Source of the DNA: Paenibacillus sp. JJ-223
GTDB taxonomy: Bacteria; Bacillota; Bacilli; Paenibacillales; Paenibacillaceae
Direction: 5' to 3'
Length of the DNA: 64,000 bases
Assembly: GCF_927798175.1 (NCBI RefSeq)
Contig: NZ_CAKMMP010000002.1
Location: 248,001-312,000 of the forward strand
The position numbers and the translations under genes are program-made. Positions 1 through 9,008 of this stretch are shown here, piece by piece. Under the pieces are notes generated by a model. That model had not been told where the DNA came from. It did no database searches and worked only from the letters and a program-made list of their open reading frames with translations. Positions within the stretch are counted from its first letter, which is position 1. Each line of letters opens with the position of its first letter.

Positions 1-675
1 GGGAACACCTTTGCCATCTGGATCTACTCGACGATTCCGATGCTCTTCTTTGCCCTGATTATAGCCTTCCTGCTGCATGCACCGTTTGTGAAATTCCGTA
101 CCCTCTTCCGCGTCGGCTATTTCCTGCCTAACGTCACGTCCATCGTGGCCGTTGCCATTATTTTCGGGGCCTTGTTTGCCAACAATTACGGCTTCCTCAA
201 TTATTTGCTGCAATCGGTCGGCCTTCCGGTCGTGGAATGGCTGAATGCGCCATGGGGCATCAAGGTTGCGATTTCTTCCATGGTCGTCTGGCGCTGGACC
301 GGGTATAATGCCGTCATTTACCTGGCCGGTCTCCAGAGCATTCCCCAAACGCTGTACGAAGCTGCCCGCATTGACGGGGCTTCGGGCGTGCAGTCCTTTT
401 TCCGAATTACGATCCCGATGCTGCGGCCCGTCATTCTGTTCACAGTCATCACGTCGACCATCGGCGGCATGCAGCTGTTTACGGAACCGCAAATTCTGGT
501 GGGCAATGACGGCGGATCAGGCGCTGCCGGAATGACGATCGTGCTTTATTTGTACCGGGAATCGTTCATCAACAACTATTTCGGATACGGCGCTGCCGTC
601 GGGTGGGGCATGTTCCTGATCATCGCGCTGTTCTCGATCGTGAACTGGAAGCTCGTTCAAGGCAAGTCATCCTGA
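1..675 (+). CDS. CUT1 sugar ABC transporter permease, MalF-like (5' truncated)
   Basis: The reading frame is open from base 1, so the N-terminus lies outside the window and about 224 residues remain. It is an integral membrane permease of a carbohydrate importer. The EAA-loop region EAARIDGASGVQSFFRITIP (residues about 120-139 of this fragment), which docks the ATPase, is clear, and several hydrophobic segments flank it. A second permease follows after 20 bases, giving the usual MalF-MalG order; the substrate-binding protein is probably just upstream. The substrate cannot be read from the sequence. Confidence 0.9.
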   Translation, partial: GNTFAIWIYSTIPMLFFALIIAFLLHAPFVKFRTLFRVGYFLPNVTSIVAVAIIFGALFANNYGFLNYLLQSVGLPVVEWLNAPWGIKVAISSMVVWRWTGYNAVIYLAGLQSIPQTLYEAARIDGASGVQSFFRITIPMLRPVILFTVITSTIGGMQLFTEPQILVGNDGGSGAAGMTIVLYLYRESFINNYFGYGAAVGWGMFLIIALFSIVNWKLVQGKSS

Positions 676-695
676 TGTGACAAGGAGGAGCGCTC

Positions 696-1523
696 ATGGC
701 ATCCAAACACCTCAAATCGTTCGTGCTTTATATCGGCTTGGCCGCAGGCATGATCATTTCGATGTTTCCGTTCTACTGGCTGGTCGTCATGTCTACCCGA
801 ACCACGTCCGACATTTATGCTTTTCCGCCCAGGCTCTGGTTCGGCAGGGAGCTATGGAACAACATCACCCGGGTGATGCAGCAAATCGACTTCTGGGGAG
901 CTTTTGTAAACACGTTTCTCGTCGCAGCCACGGTCACGCTGCTGGTGCTGTTCTTCGATTCCCTTGCCGGTTTTGCCTTTGCAAAGTTTGAATTCCCCGG
1001 CAGAAAGTGGCTCTTCGTTGTGCTGCTCGCCACGATGATGGTACCTTCGCAGCTGTCGCTCGTTCCATCGTTCGTGTTGATGGCTACCTTCGGCTGGGTC
1101 GGCTCGTTCAAAGCATTGATCATTCCGGGCATGGTCAACGCCTTCGGCATATTCTGGATCCGGCAGTATGCGACCGAGTCGATTCCAAGCGACCTGCTCG
1201 ACGCGGGTCGGATCGACGGATGCGGATTCTTCCGACTATACTGGAACGTTGCCCTGCCGATCTTGCGACCTGCCTTTGCTTTCCTCGGCGCCTTCACGTT
1301 CATCGGCGTATGGAACGACTATTTGTGGCCGCTTATCGTCCTGACCGACGAACGAAAGTACACGCTGCAGATTGCGTTATCCCAACTGAACGGGCTATAC
1401 AACACGGACTATGCCATGGTTATCGCCGGCACGCTGCTGGCAGTCATTCCGCTCATCGTCATGTTCCTGTTCATCAGCCGCCAGTTCATCTCGGATATCG
1501 CAGCCGGGGCAGTAAAAGATTAA
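696..1523 (+). CDS. CUT1 sugar ABC transporter permease, MalG-like
   Basis: This 275-residue membrane permease is of normal length for the family. The start is set by an AAGGAGGAG site about 5 bases upstream. Its EAA-like loop (ESIPSDLLDAGRIDGCGFFR, residues about 163-182) is the ATPase-docking motif. It pairs with the upstream permease to form the membrane channel of a sugar importer. The next gene is a gluconokinase 100 bases away, which hints at, but does not prove, a sugar-acid-related substrate. No ATPase is encoded here; CUT1 importers in Firmicutes commonly share an MsmX-type ATPase encoded elsewhere. Confidence 0.9.
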   Translation: MASKHLKSFVLYIGLAAGMIISMFPFYWLVVMSTRTTSDIYAFPPRLWFGRELWNNITRVMQQIDFWGAFVNTFLVAATVTLLVLFFDSLAGFAFAKFEFPGRKWLFVVLLATMMVPSQLSLVPSFVLMATFGWVGSFKALIIPGMVNAFGIFWIRQYATESIPSDLLDAGRIDGCGFFRLYWNVALPILRPAFAFLGAFTFIGVWNDYLWPLIVLTDERKYTLQIALSQLNGLYNTDYAMVIAGTLLAVIPLIVMFLFISRQFISDIAAGAVKD

Positions 1524-1623
1524 TTTAAATTCCAGATACGGGTAATTTTGATCCGTCCCTGAATTCTGATATGCTTGATGGCAGAGTACCCACCAGACGT
1601 TTCAGAAAAGAGGGATAGCAACC

Positions 1624-3174
1624 ATGGCTTCTTCACGTTATATGATCGGCGTGGATATCGGCACTACCTCCACCAAGGCCGTCCTGTTCGAACAAAACGG
1701 AACGATCGTGGCCCAGGGCAGTGTCGATTATCCGCTATACACGCCTACGCCTGCCATTGCGGAGCAGGATGCGGACGACATTTTCAACGCCGTCTTGGCT
1801 TCGGTCAAACAGGCTACCTCCACTGCAGGCATTCAGCCGGGCGAGGTCATGCTGGTGTCATTCAGTTCGGCGATGCACAGCATTTTGCCCGTAGATGAGC
1901 ATGGCAAGCCGCTAATGCGAGCCATGACATGGGCGGACAACCGTAGCGCCGAATGGACGGAAGCGCTCAAAGCCGATATGAACGGCCACGAAATATATTT
2001 GCGGACCGGGACGCCGATTCACCCGATGTCGCCTTTGACCAAAATCATGTGGTTCACCCGGGAAGAGCCCGAGTTGTTCAAACGGACGCACAAACTGGTT
2101 TCCATGAAAGAATATGTATTCTACCAGCTGTTCTCCGACTACGTCATCGACCATTCCATGGCATCGGCTACCGGAATGATGAACCTGGAGAAGCTGGATT
2201 GGGACGAAGAAGCGCTCCATGTCGCGGGCATTACGCCGGAACACCTGTCCAAGCTCGTGCCGACAACCCATGTGATCAAACAAGGGTTGAATCCGGAACA
2301 CGCCAAGGCGATGGGAATTGCCGAAACGACTCCTTTCGTGATCGGAGCAAGCGACGGCGTACTCTCCAATCTCGGGGTCAACGCCATCGATCCGGGCGTG
2401 GTCGCGGTCACGATCGGTACCAGCGGCGCCATCCGTACGGTCGTGGACAAACCCGTAACCGATCCGAAGGGACGCTTTTTCTGTTACGCACTCACCGAGA
2501 ATGCATGGGTGATCGGCGGTCCGGTCAACAACGGCGGCGTGATCTTCCGCTGGATTCGCGACGAATTCGCCGCATCGGAGGTGGAGACGGCCAAACGGCT
2601 CGGCATCGATCCGTACGAAGTGCTTACCCGGGTTGCCGAAAACGTGCCTCCGGGTTCCGAAGGCTTGCTGTTCCACCCTTACATGACGGGAGAACGCGCC
2701 CCACTCTGGAATCCGAATGCGCGCGGCTCCTTCTTCGGCCTGACGCTGCATCACAAAAAGGAGCATATGATCCGCGCGGCGCTCGAAGGCGTGCTCTTCA
2801 ACCTGTACACGGTGATGTTGGCCATCGAGGAAAAAATCGGACGCCCCGCCAAAATCCAGGCTACGGGCGGCTTTGCACGCTCCGAGCTGTGGCGGCAGAT
2901 GATGGCCGACATCTTCGATCAGGATGTCATCATTCCGGAAAGCATCGAGAGCTCCTGCCTGGGCGCAGCCGTACTCGGCCTGTATGCGCTGGGCCGCATC
3001 GATTCGCTGAGCGCCGTATCGGGCATGATCGGTTCGACCCACCGGCACAAGCCGGACCCGGACAGCGTGCGTGTCTACCGCGAGCTGCTGCCGATCTTCA
3101 TCCGCATCTCGCGCAAATTCGATGAAGAGTACGCGGACATCGCCGCTTTCCAGAACAAGGCTGCACGGCAATAA
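1624..3174 (+). CDS. gntK: Gluconokinase (FGGY carbohydrate kinase)
   Basis: Gluconokinase phosphorylates D-gluconate with ATP to 6-phosphogluconate for the pentose phosphate pathway; it is cytoplasmic. The 516 residues match the length and overall sequence of B. subtilis GntK. The phosphate-binding DIGTTSTKA lies at residues 11-19, the substrate-region TWADNRS near residue 102, the ATP-site segment IGTSGAIR near 265, and the C-terminal ATGGFARSELWRQM near 414. The start is supported by AGAGGGA about 7 bases upstream. The gntR, gntP and gntZ partners of the B. subtilis operon are absent here; instead a CUT1 importer precedes it. Assignment to gluconate rather than another sugar rests on my memory of the B. 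subtilis protein. Confidence 0.88.
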   Translation: MASSRYMIGVDIGTTSTKAVLFEQNGTIVAQGSVDYPLYTPTPAIAEQDADDIFNAVLASVKQATSTAGIQPGEVMLVSFSSAMHSILPVDEHGKPLMRAMTWADNRSAEWTEALKADMNGHEIYLRTGTPIHPMSPLTKIMWFTREEPELFKRTHKLVSMKEYVFYQLFSDYVIDHSMASATGMMNLEKLDWDEEALHVAGITPEHLSKLVPTTHVIKQGLNPEHAKAMGIAETTPFVIGASDGVLSNLGVNAIDPGVVAVTIGTSGAIRTVVDKPVTDPKGRFFCYALTENAWVIGGPVNNGGVIFRWIRDEFAASEVETAKRLGIDPYEVLTRVAENVPPGSEGLLFHPYMTGERAPLWNPNARGSFFGLTLHHKKEHMIRAALEGVLFNLYTVMLAIEEKIGRPAKIQATGGFARSELWRQMMADIFDQDVIIPESIESSCLGAAVLGLYALGRIDSLSAVSGMIGSTHRHKPDPDSVRVYRELLPIFIRISRKFDEEYADIAAFQNKAARQ

Positions 3175-3180
3175 GCATCG

Positions 3181-3216
3181 CCTGATCACGGCAACGGCAG
3201 CGTTCCCGTGATCAGG
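3181..3216. other. Inverted repeat downstream of gntK
   Basis: CCTGATCACGG and CCCGTGATCAGG form a long stem just after the gntK stop codon. It precedes the T-tailed terminator hairpin and may act as a 3'-end stabilising stem or a secondary terminator. Confidence 0.5.
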
Positions 3217-3225
3217 GCGTAGAAT

Positions 3226-3269
3226 CCGGCAGCCCTCCGGTATCGGGAGGGTTGTCGGTTTTCTTTTTT
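3226..3269 (+). terminator. Rho-independent terminator after gntK
   Basis: CCGGCAGCCCTCC pairs with GGGAGGGTTGTCGG (one G-U-rich position) and is followed by a T-rich tail TTTTCTTTTTT. It ends the gntK transcript. Confidence 0.85.
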
Positions 3270-3328
3270 CTATGGTATCTCATCTCGCTTGGAGACCTTA
3301 TTCTATATATGATGGGAGAATGAATTTC

Positions 3329-4132
3329 ATGGACAAAAAAGCACTCAAAATATTGCAAAGTTTCTTCTGGGGAAACGGCGGATGGAAATCGCCGCAGACT
3401 CCTTTTACGGGGGAAGACTTCGAGTATGCCAAAAGCAAAGGCGTCATGTTCGACCCTCTCACCATTTCGCATGATGAAATCGTTCAGCGGCTGCACTCCA
3501 TGCACCAGGAACACAACATCAAGGAACAGGCGGCCATCGCATTTCTGCACAGCCTGTCCACGCGAAAAGTACATCTTCGCAGCGCGCTCTCCAGTTGGGC
3601 CCTAACGGCGCCTTTGCCGCTGCATACCTACGGCGAGCGTCCGGCGCTTCACGCCAATTCCAGCGCATGTGGAGACTGCAACTTCCAACGGCTGCGTTCC
3701 GATCGCGAGTACGTCGCTCAGGACTTGAACGTCCTGAATTTTGAACGCATACGGTGGGGCGGGGTGCGCCATGATCTGCTGTTATACTGCCTGATGGATT
3801 TGGAGCTGCTGTTAACTGACGAAGATACCTATGAAGTAACCGATGCCGATATCGCCATCCTGCGCGGCATGCTGGAAACGATATATGCCTGTGAGTCTGG
3901 TGAGGGTGCTCGCAAGCTGGAGAAGCGGTGGAAAACCATCTTCCCGTCCAACCAATTTGAGCGCGATGCCATTCTGGAAATTTGGAGCGCAGCCGGCATT
4001 TTAGCTGAGACAGATACACCGCGCATCGGAAGAGGTGGTTCAAGCGATTTCCGTTTTGCCTCGACCTGGCAAGGGAATGACCGGTACAGTGAAGAAGCTG
4101 TGAAATCGTATTTCGGAGCCTGGCTTTCCTGA
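3329..4132 (+). CDS. Hypothetical protein, 267 aa
   Basis: I do not recognise a family. The ATG at 3329 is preferred over the ATG at 3320 because GGGAGA ends one base before 3320 and sits 9 bases from 3329. The protein is soluble, with no signal peptide or membrane segment. Features visible are a CGDCNFQRLRSDREYVAQDL segment near residue 110, with a CxxC pair, a Trp-rich WGGVRHDLLLYCLMDLELLL stretch, and an acidic region after it. It stands alone between the gntK terminator and the promoter of the transferase gene downstream. Length, RBS and codon use look like a real gene. Confidence 0.7.
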   Translation: MDKKALKILQSFFWGNGGWKSPQTPFTGEDFEYAKSKGVMFDPLTISHDEIVQRLHSMHQEHNIKEQAAIAFLHSLSTRKVHLRSALSSWALTAPLPLHTYGERPALHANSSACGDCNFQRLRSDREYVAQDLNVLNFERIRWGGVRHDLLLYCLMDLELLLTDEDTYEVTDADIAILRGMLETIYACESGEGARKLEKRWKTIFPSNQFERDAILEIWSAAGILAETDTPRIGRGGSSDFRFASTWQGNDRYSEEAVKSYFGAWLS

Positions 4133-4183
4133 ACTTACCACGATGGCGACAAGAGCTTCCGGGCAATAATGACAATAATGACA

Positions 4184-4213
4184 TCGACAGACTTCCTGCC
4201 GAACTCGTATAAT
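4184..4213 (+). promoter_or_regulatory. Probable sigma-A promoter of the TagO/WecA-like gene
   Basis: TCGACA (4184-4189) and TATAAT (4208-4213) are separated by 18 bases. The -10 is perfect and the -35 matches five of six consensus bases. It lies 38 bases before the start codon. Confidence 0.6.
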
Positions 4214-4251
4214 AGGGGAAATATGGAGATGGGAGTGAAACAAGCAAAGTT

Positions 4252-5211
4252 ATGTTATATTTAGCTGCATTTCTGTTGTCATTTGCTGTCGTGGTTCTGC
4301 TCATTCCTCCGCTTGGGCGTCTTGCCCACCGTCTTGATTTCGTGGACAAGCCCCGCGAGGACGTGGAGCGCAAACTCCACAGGCAGCCCATTCCGCTGAC
4401 GGCAAGCTATGCGATATTTACAGGATTTTTTCTTACATATATTTTGTTCACCAAACAGTTGTCTATGGAAACGGCCGCCCTGTTCGTCGGCGGGATGCTG
4501 CTTCTGACGATCGGCACCATCGACGATTGGTATAAAACGAAGGGCAAGGACTTTCCAGCGCTGCCCAAAATGATTATCCAGATTTCCGCGGCGGTGCTCG
4601 TTTTTGCCTCAGGCATCGCTTTTACGGGATTCGTTAATCCGCTGACGTCCGAATATGTCATGCTCCCGGTCTGGCTGCAGTTCATCCTGACCATTCTATG
4701 GATTTTCGGCGTAACTACCGTCATTAACTTTTCCGACGGTATGGACGGGCTGGCTGGCGGACTTTCGGCCATTTCCGCTGTCACGCTGTTCGTCGTAGCG
4801 CTGGCGAAAGGACAGGCTGATTCAGCCCTGATGTCCATCGTACTGGTAGGCGTCACGGTTGGTTATCTGAAATACAACAAGCCGCCTGCGAAAGTGTTCA
4901 TGGGTGATGCGGGCGCAACCTTCCTAGGTTTCATCCTGGCAGTCATCGCTCTTGACGGAGCATTCAAGCAAGCAACGATGCTGTCGCTCTTTATTCCGAT
5001 CCTTGCGCTTGGCGTACCGATCTTTGACAACATCTTTGTCGTGGTCAAACGTTTCCTGCAAGGAAAAGCGATCTACCAAGCCGATGCCAGCCAAGCCCAC
5101 TATCGTCTGCTTCGGGCAGGCTTGAGCCATAAACAGGTCGTAGGCGTGCTCTATCTGATCAGCACATGCCTTTGCCTTTCATCGATCATTCTGCTGCTCG
5201 TCGAGCGATAG
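4252..5211 (+). CDS. Undecaprenyl-phosphate GlcNAc-1-phosphate transferase, TagO/WecA (MraY family)
   Basis: This membrane enzyme transfers a sugar-1-phosphate (typically GlcNAc-1-P) from UDP-sugar to undecaprenyl phosphate, the first step of teichoic-acid or other surface-polymer synthesis. Its 319 residues are largely membrane segments. Family motifs include DDWYKTKGKDFPALPK near residue 90, NFSDGMDGLAGG near 160, FMGDAGATFLGF near 216, and a C-terminal QAHYRLLRAGLSHKQVV in the cytoplasmic loop. The start is the ATG at 4252; GGGAGTG lies rather far (about 14 bases) upstream. It is monocistronic, between its own promoter and a strong terminator. The exact sugar is not readable. Confidence 0.85.
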   Translation: MLYLAAFLLSFAVVVLLIPPLGRLAHRLDFVDKPREDVERKLHRQPIPLTASYAIFTGFFLTYILFTKQLSMETAALFVGGMLLLTIGTIDDWYKTKGKDFPALPKMIIQISAAVLVFASGIAFTGFVNPLTSEYVMLPVWLQFILTILWIFGVTTVINFSDGMDGLAGGLSAISAVTLFVVALAKGQADSALMSIVLVGVTVGYLKYNKPPAKVFMGDAGATFLGFILAVIALDGAFKQATMLSLFIPILALGVPIFDNIFVVVKRFLQGKAIYQADASQAHYRLLRAGLSHKQVVGVLYLISTCLCLSSIILLLVER

Positions 5212-5294
5212 AAGATGTCCATCCCGGCGTCTGCCAGACTTTGCAATATTCAGTCGATGTTAGAGCGTGTGGCTTGGCAACCTGAAGCATGCAG

Positions 5295-5328
5295 AAAGGA
5301 ACGATTCCCGCAGGGAATCGTTCCTTTT
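5295..5328. terminator. Bidirectional terminator between convergent genes
   Basis: AAAGGAACGATTCCC and GGGAATCGTTCCTTT form a perfect 15-bp stem with the loop GCA, flanked by A/T runs on both sides. It serves the transferase gene on the plus strand and the LysR gene on the minus strand. Confidence 0.85.
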
Positions 5329-5374
5329 GGCTTTCATCTGAAGATGCCGCTGCACCCACTGCCTACTTCAGTTT

Positions 5375-6289
5375 TCATCGGATATCTTGAATGACGTTTT
5401 TGCCGCCGCTGCGACCAGATCTTCCATACAGCCGCTGCACGGTTTCTACGAACAATTTCGTCGCACTGGATGCTTCGGCAAACGAAGGCAAGGCCAGGTC
5501 TACCTCACGGTAGATTTTAGGCTCCAGCTTAATGGCCTTCAGTCCTGCCGGCAGCCCAGCGAGAAGCATGGTCGGCAGCAATGCCACGCCGAGCCCCTCC
5601 TGAACCATGTTCAGGCAAGCGTTGACGTTATGGACCGTGAAACTGACGTTCAGTCCTGCCTTGCTGCGCCGGAAGATGTCATAGATCGGCACCTCGTAAC
5701 CGCCGTTGCAGATAATGAAAGCCACACCTTCAAGCTGGCGGATGGACAGTACGGTTTCGCTTGCAAGCGCATGGTCATCTCTGCACACAAGCTGCATCTC
5801 TTCTTCAAGCAGCGGAATGCTCTCGAATTCCCCCTGCTCCGATGCAATAATCAGGCCGACATCGATTTCGCGTTGGTCCAGCCACTCCCTAATGTCGTTT
5901 ACCGTTCCTTCACGCAAGTCGAATTCAATGCCCGGGTAACGTTCGCGAATGTCGCGAATGACGCGTGGCAGCAGGTGCGTAGACGTCATTGGGAACGATC
6001 CGATGCGAATCTTGCCGATTTCCAACCCTTTCTCGGCAGCGACCAATTGTTCCATCTGTTCAAACTGCTTCAAAATGACGCGGCTCTGGACAAGCAGGCG
6101 GCTGCCGATATCGGTCAGCATCAGTCCTTGGCGGCGGTCGCGGATCATCAGCCTGACGCCCAGCTCGTTCTCCAATGCGGAGATGGACCGGCTGACGGCA
6201 GGTTGCGTGATGTTCAGCTTTTCCCCGGCCCGGGTGAAGCTGCCGGTTTCGGCTACTTGAACGAATAATTCCAATTGTGCTCTATTCAT
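5375..6289 (-). CDS. LysR family transcriptional regulator
   Basis: This is a 304-residue DNA-binding regulator with an N-terminal winged helix-turn-helix (residues 1-60, including the recognition region NITQPAVSRSISALENELG) and a C-terminal periplasmic-binding-like effector domain. The start MNRAQLELF at 6289 matches how this family begins; the AGGAG upstream is about 15 bases away, so an upstream start is possible. It is divergent from an EamA exporter with 151 bases between them, the classic LysR arrangement, and probably controls that exporter. The effector is unknown. Confidence 0.9.
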   Translation of the reverse strand: MNRAQLELFVQVAETGSFTRAGEKLNITQPAVSRSISALENELGVRLMIRDRRQGLMLTDIGSRLLVQSRVILKQFEQMEQLVAAEKGLEIGKIRIGSFPMTSTHLLPRVIRDIRERYPGIEFDLREGTVNDIREWLDQREIDVGLIIASEQGEFESIPLLEEEMQLVCRDDHALASETVLSIRQLEGVAFIICNGGYEVPIYDIFRRSKAGLNVSFTVHNVNACLNMVQEGLGVALLPTMLLAGLPAGLKAIKLEPKIYREVDLALPSFAEASSATKLFVETVQRLYGRSGRSGGKNVIQDIR

Positions 6290-6440
6290 AACAATATGGT
6301 TATACTCCTTATGAATAACATGCATTTCAATCATGGGTGTTTATATTGTACCATGTAGTATACAGTATCATCCATCAGGACGATACATCGTGACTATCAT
6401 GCGTCCGTGTTAGGTGCAATTAAGGAAAAGAGGGATTCAC

Positions 6441-7340
6441 ATGCAGCTTTCCCGTTTCAAAACGAACGTATATCTCGGCATTCTTGTCCTCCTGTGGGGC
6501 TGGAACTGGCCGCTCACGAAGTATGGGTTAATCTTTATGCCTCCACTTCTGTTTGCAGGCTTCCGCCTGCTGATCGGGGGCGTCATTCTCGTGCTCATCG
6601 CTCTTCCGCGGCTGCACATGCTGCGGCTAAAGGAGAACTGGCCCGTGTATGCCCTGTCCGCACTACTGAACATCGTGTTTTACTACGGTTTTCAGACCGT
6701 TGGTTTGGCCCATGCGCCGGCAGGCCTGTTCTCCTCCATCGTTTTCCTGCAGCCCGTGCTGATTGGCATTGGAGCCTGGCTGTGGCTGGGCGAGTCGATG
6801 AATGCCATCAAAATCGTCGGACTGGTGCTCGGCTTCGCAGGGGTCGCCACGATCAGCATCGGAGGCATCACGGGCAACGTCTCGGCAGCGGGCATCGCGT
6901 TGGCGCTGGCCTCTGCCATTAGCTGGGCCCTCGGCGCGATTTATATGAAAAAAAATGCGGCTCGCGTCGACGGGCTATGGATGACGGCAACGTCGGTATT
7001 GGCCGGAGGCATCGTGTTGACGGCCACGGGAAGCATCACTGAGAGCTGGGCCTCGGTGCGCTGGACGATTCCGTTCATGCTGGACACATTGTTCATTGCA
7101 CTGCTGGTCATCGCGCTGGGATGGTTGCTGTATTTCAAACTGCTCGGCTCCGGCGAGGCCAGCAAGGTCGGTTCGTTCACCTTCCTGATTCCGCTGATCT
7201 CCATCCTGACCAGCGTGCTCATGTTCGGCGAGAGCGTCAGCCTGAATCTGATTGCCGGCCTGGTCCTGATTTTGTTCAGCATCGTGCTGGTTAATCGCCG
7301 CACAGCAGGACCGCAAACGGCTAAATCCTCAGCTTCATAA
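6441..7340 (+). CDS. EamA/DMT family transporter
   Basis: This is an integral membrane protein of 299 residues with about ten hydrophobic segments arranged as two EamA repeats (residues about 10-140 and 150-290). Family members export amino acids or other metabolites. The start at 6441 has GAGGGA about 6 bases upstream; an earlier in-frame start lacks such a site. It is transcribed divergently from the LysR gene. A first-repeat WGWNWPLTKYGL segment near residue 20 and a second-repeat ISWALGAIYMKK near 160 are typical. The substrate is unknown. Confidence 0.88.
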   Translation: MQLSRFKTNVYLGILVLLWGWNWPLTKYGLIFMPPLLFAGFRLLIGGVILVLIALPRLHMLRLKENWPVYALSALLNIVFYYGFQTVGLAHAPAGLFSSIVFLQPVLIGIGAWLWLGESMNAIKIVGLVLGFAGVATISIGGITGNVSAAGIALALASAISWALGAIYMKKNAARVDGLWMTATSVLAGGIVLTATGSITESWASVRWTIPFMLDTLFIALLVIALGWLLYFKLLGSGEASKVGSFTFLIPLISILTSVLMFGESVSLNLIAGLVLILFSIVLVNRRTAGPQTAKSSAS

Positions 7341-7367
7341 AAGCATCACCGCGTTGCTATAAAAAAA

Positions 7368-7392
7368 TTTTTAGCCAAACTTGGGCTAAAAA
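7368..7392 (+). terminator. Probable terminator after EamA gene
   Basis: TTTTTAGCC and GGCTAAAAA form a 9-bp stem with a 7-base loop, flanked by A/T tracts, between the EamA gene and the thrC promoter. Confidence 0.5.
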
Positions 7393-7414
7393 GATAGGGA
7401 TTCCCTCTCACATC

Positions 7415-7423
7415 TGGTATAAT
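7415..7423 (+). promoter_or_regulatory. Extended -10 promoter of thrC
   Basis: TGGTATAAT is a perfect extended -10 (TG-N-TATAAT). The -35 region (around TAGGGA, 7395-7400) is poor, as is common for extended -10 promoters. It lies about 34 bases before the chosen thrC start. Confidence 0.55.
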
Positions 7424-7456
7424 AGCAAAAAATTTCAGTAACTTGAGGGGATGACT

Positions 7457-8842
7457 ATGGAATTTATTAGCACACGGGGAAATGTCGGCGGCATCGGTTT
7501 TGTGGACTCCATTTTGATGGGGCTTGCCGACGACGGCGGCCTGCTCGTACCGACGGCCATACCACAATTATCATCCGAAACACTTCAATCCTGGCAGTCG
7601 CTCAGCTATCAGGAGCTCGCTACGGAAGTGTTCTCGCTATACATTGGTGACGACATTCCGAAGGACGACCTTCGGAGACTGGTAGACGACAGCTATGGCA
7701 CGTTCCGTCATCCGGAAGTAACGCCAGTGCGGCACTTGCAAGACAACGAATACGTGTTGGAACTGTTCCATGGGCCTACATTCGCCTTCAAGGACGTTGC
7801 TCTGCAATTCCTCGGCAACCTGTACGCTTACGTCTCCCGCAAACGCGACATCAAAGTCAACATACTCGGCGCTACTTCGGGTGATACCGGCGCTTCCGCC
7901 ATTGAAGGCGTAAGCGGCAAGGAAGGCATCCGGATCTGTATCCTGCATCCGCACGGCAAAGTCAGCAAAGTGCAGGAGCTGCAAATGACGACCGTGCACA
8001 GCGACAACGTGCTCAACCTGTCCGTCGACGGCAACTTCGACGACTGCCAGCGCATTATCAAGGAACTGTTCGCAGACGTTGATTTCAAGCATCGTTATCA
8101 CTTGCGTGCCATCAATTCCATTAACATCGCCCGTATTTTGGCACAAACCGTGTATTATTTCTACGCATACTTCCGTCTGAACAAGGCGAACGGAGCTACG
8201 ATTAACTTTAGCGTGCCGACAGGCAATTTCGGCGACATTTTCGCGGGTTACCTGGCTAAACGGATGGGACTGCCGATCGGCAAACTCATCCTGGCTACGA
8301 ATGAAAACAATATCCTGGAACGCTTCGTCAGCGAAGGCGTCTATCAGCCTGGCGCATTCCGCAGCACGCATAGCCCATCGATGGACATTCAGGTGGCAAG
8401 CAACTTCGAGCGTTACCTGTACTATCTGTACCAAGAGGATGCCTCCGCGGTTGTTGCGCTGATGGACCAATTCAAAAACGAAGGCAAAGTGGTCATCCCT
8501 GAGGACAAACTGGCCATCGTTCAGCGCGATTTTGCAGCTTATGGCGTTAAAAACCAGGAGTGTCTCGATAAAATCGCCGAAATTCATGCCGGCACGGGCT
8601 ACCTGCTTGACCCGCATACTTCTTGCGGCGTTGTGGCCGCGGAGCATCGCGGCAGCCGGGATGAAATCAACGTGACCTTGGCCACTGCTCATCCGGCTAA
8701 ATTCAACGAATCGATTGCACTCGTGAACATCGAGCAGGAGTACCCTGAGCAAATTCAGGCCTTGTTCGAGAAGCCGCAGTATCAAACGACCGTTGGCAAT
8801 TCCAATGAGGAAATCGCCCAACAATTGGAGAAGTTTTTCTGA
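7457..8842 (+). CDS. thrC: Threonine synthase
   Basis: Threonine synthase converts O-phosphohomoserine to L-threonine with PLP in the cytoplasm. The 461 residues match the longer ThrC class (E. coli or yeast type) rather than the roughly 350-residue B. subtilis type. The PLP lysine is K112 in the segment HGPTFAFKDVALQF. The phosphate-binding region LGATSGDTGASAIEG follows. ATG 7457 is preferred because GAGGGG abuts the ATG at 7451 and is spaced 6 bases from 7457. The gene is monocistronic, with its own promoter and terminator, not in a hom-thrCB operon. Confidence 0.93.
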   Translation: MEFISTRGNVGGIGFVDSILMGLADDGGLLVPTAIPQLSSETLQSWQSLSYQELATEVFSLYIGDDIPKDDLRRLVDDSYGTFRHPEVTPVRHLQDNEYVLELFHGPTFAFKDVALQFLGNLYAYVSRKRDIKVNILGATSGDTGASAIEGVSGKEGIRICILHPHGKVSKVQELQMTTVHSDNVLNLSVDGNFDDCQRIIKELFADVDFKHRYHLRAINSINIARILAQTVYYFYAYFRLNKANGATINFSVPTGNFGDIFAGYLAKRMGLPIGKLILATNENNILERFVSEGVYQPGAFRSTHSPSMDIQVASNFERYLYYLYQEDASAVVALMDQFKNEGKVVIPEDKLAIVQRDFAAYGVKNQECLDKIAEIHAGTGYLLDPHTSCGVVAAEHRGSRDEINVTLATAHPAKFNESIALVNIEQEYPEQIQALFEKPQYQTTVGNSNEEIAQQLEKFF

Positions 8843-8906
8843 TTCGATCCCATTGCAAAAACAGGCCGGCGCGAATATCCCACCGTATTCGCTGATCCCG
8901 GTACAA

Positions 8907-8951
8907 GCAAAGCCCGCATTCCATAAAGGAAGCGGGCTTTGCTGCGTTTTT
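8907..8951 (+). terminator. Terminator after thrC
   Basis: GCAAAGCCCGC-A-TTCC pairs with GGAA-GCGGGCTTTGC around the loop ATAAA, followed after four bases by TTTTT. The stem could also serve the convergent cydC gene. Confidence 0.8.
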
Positions 8952-9008
8952 GCGTCATTAAAGGGACTTCAAGAAGGCTTCACAAAAAGGCTTCATGCAG
9001 ATCATCGC

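Noticed and set aside
1912..3189. Long open frame opposite gntK
   Set aside because: It lies entirely within gntK on the other strand, has no RBS and has a composition typical of antisense frames in GC-rich genes. Similar long antisense frames opposite thrC, the S-layer gene and the bd genes were rejected for the same reason.
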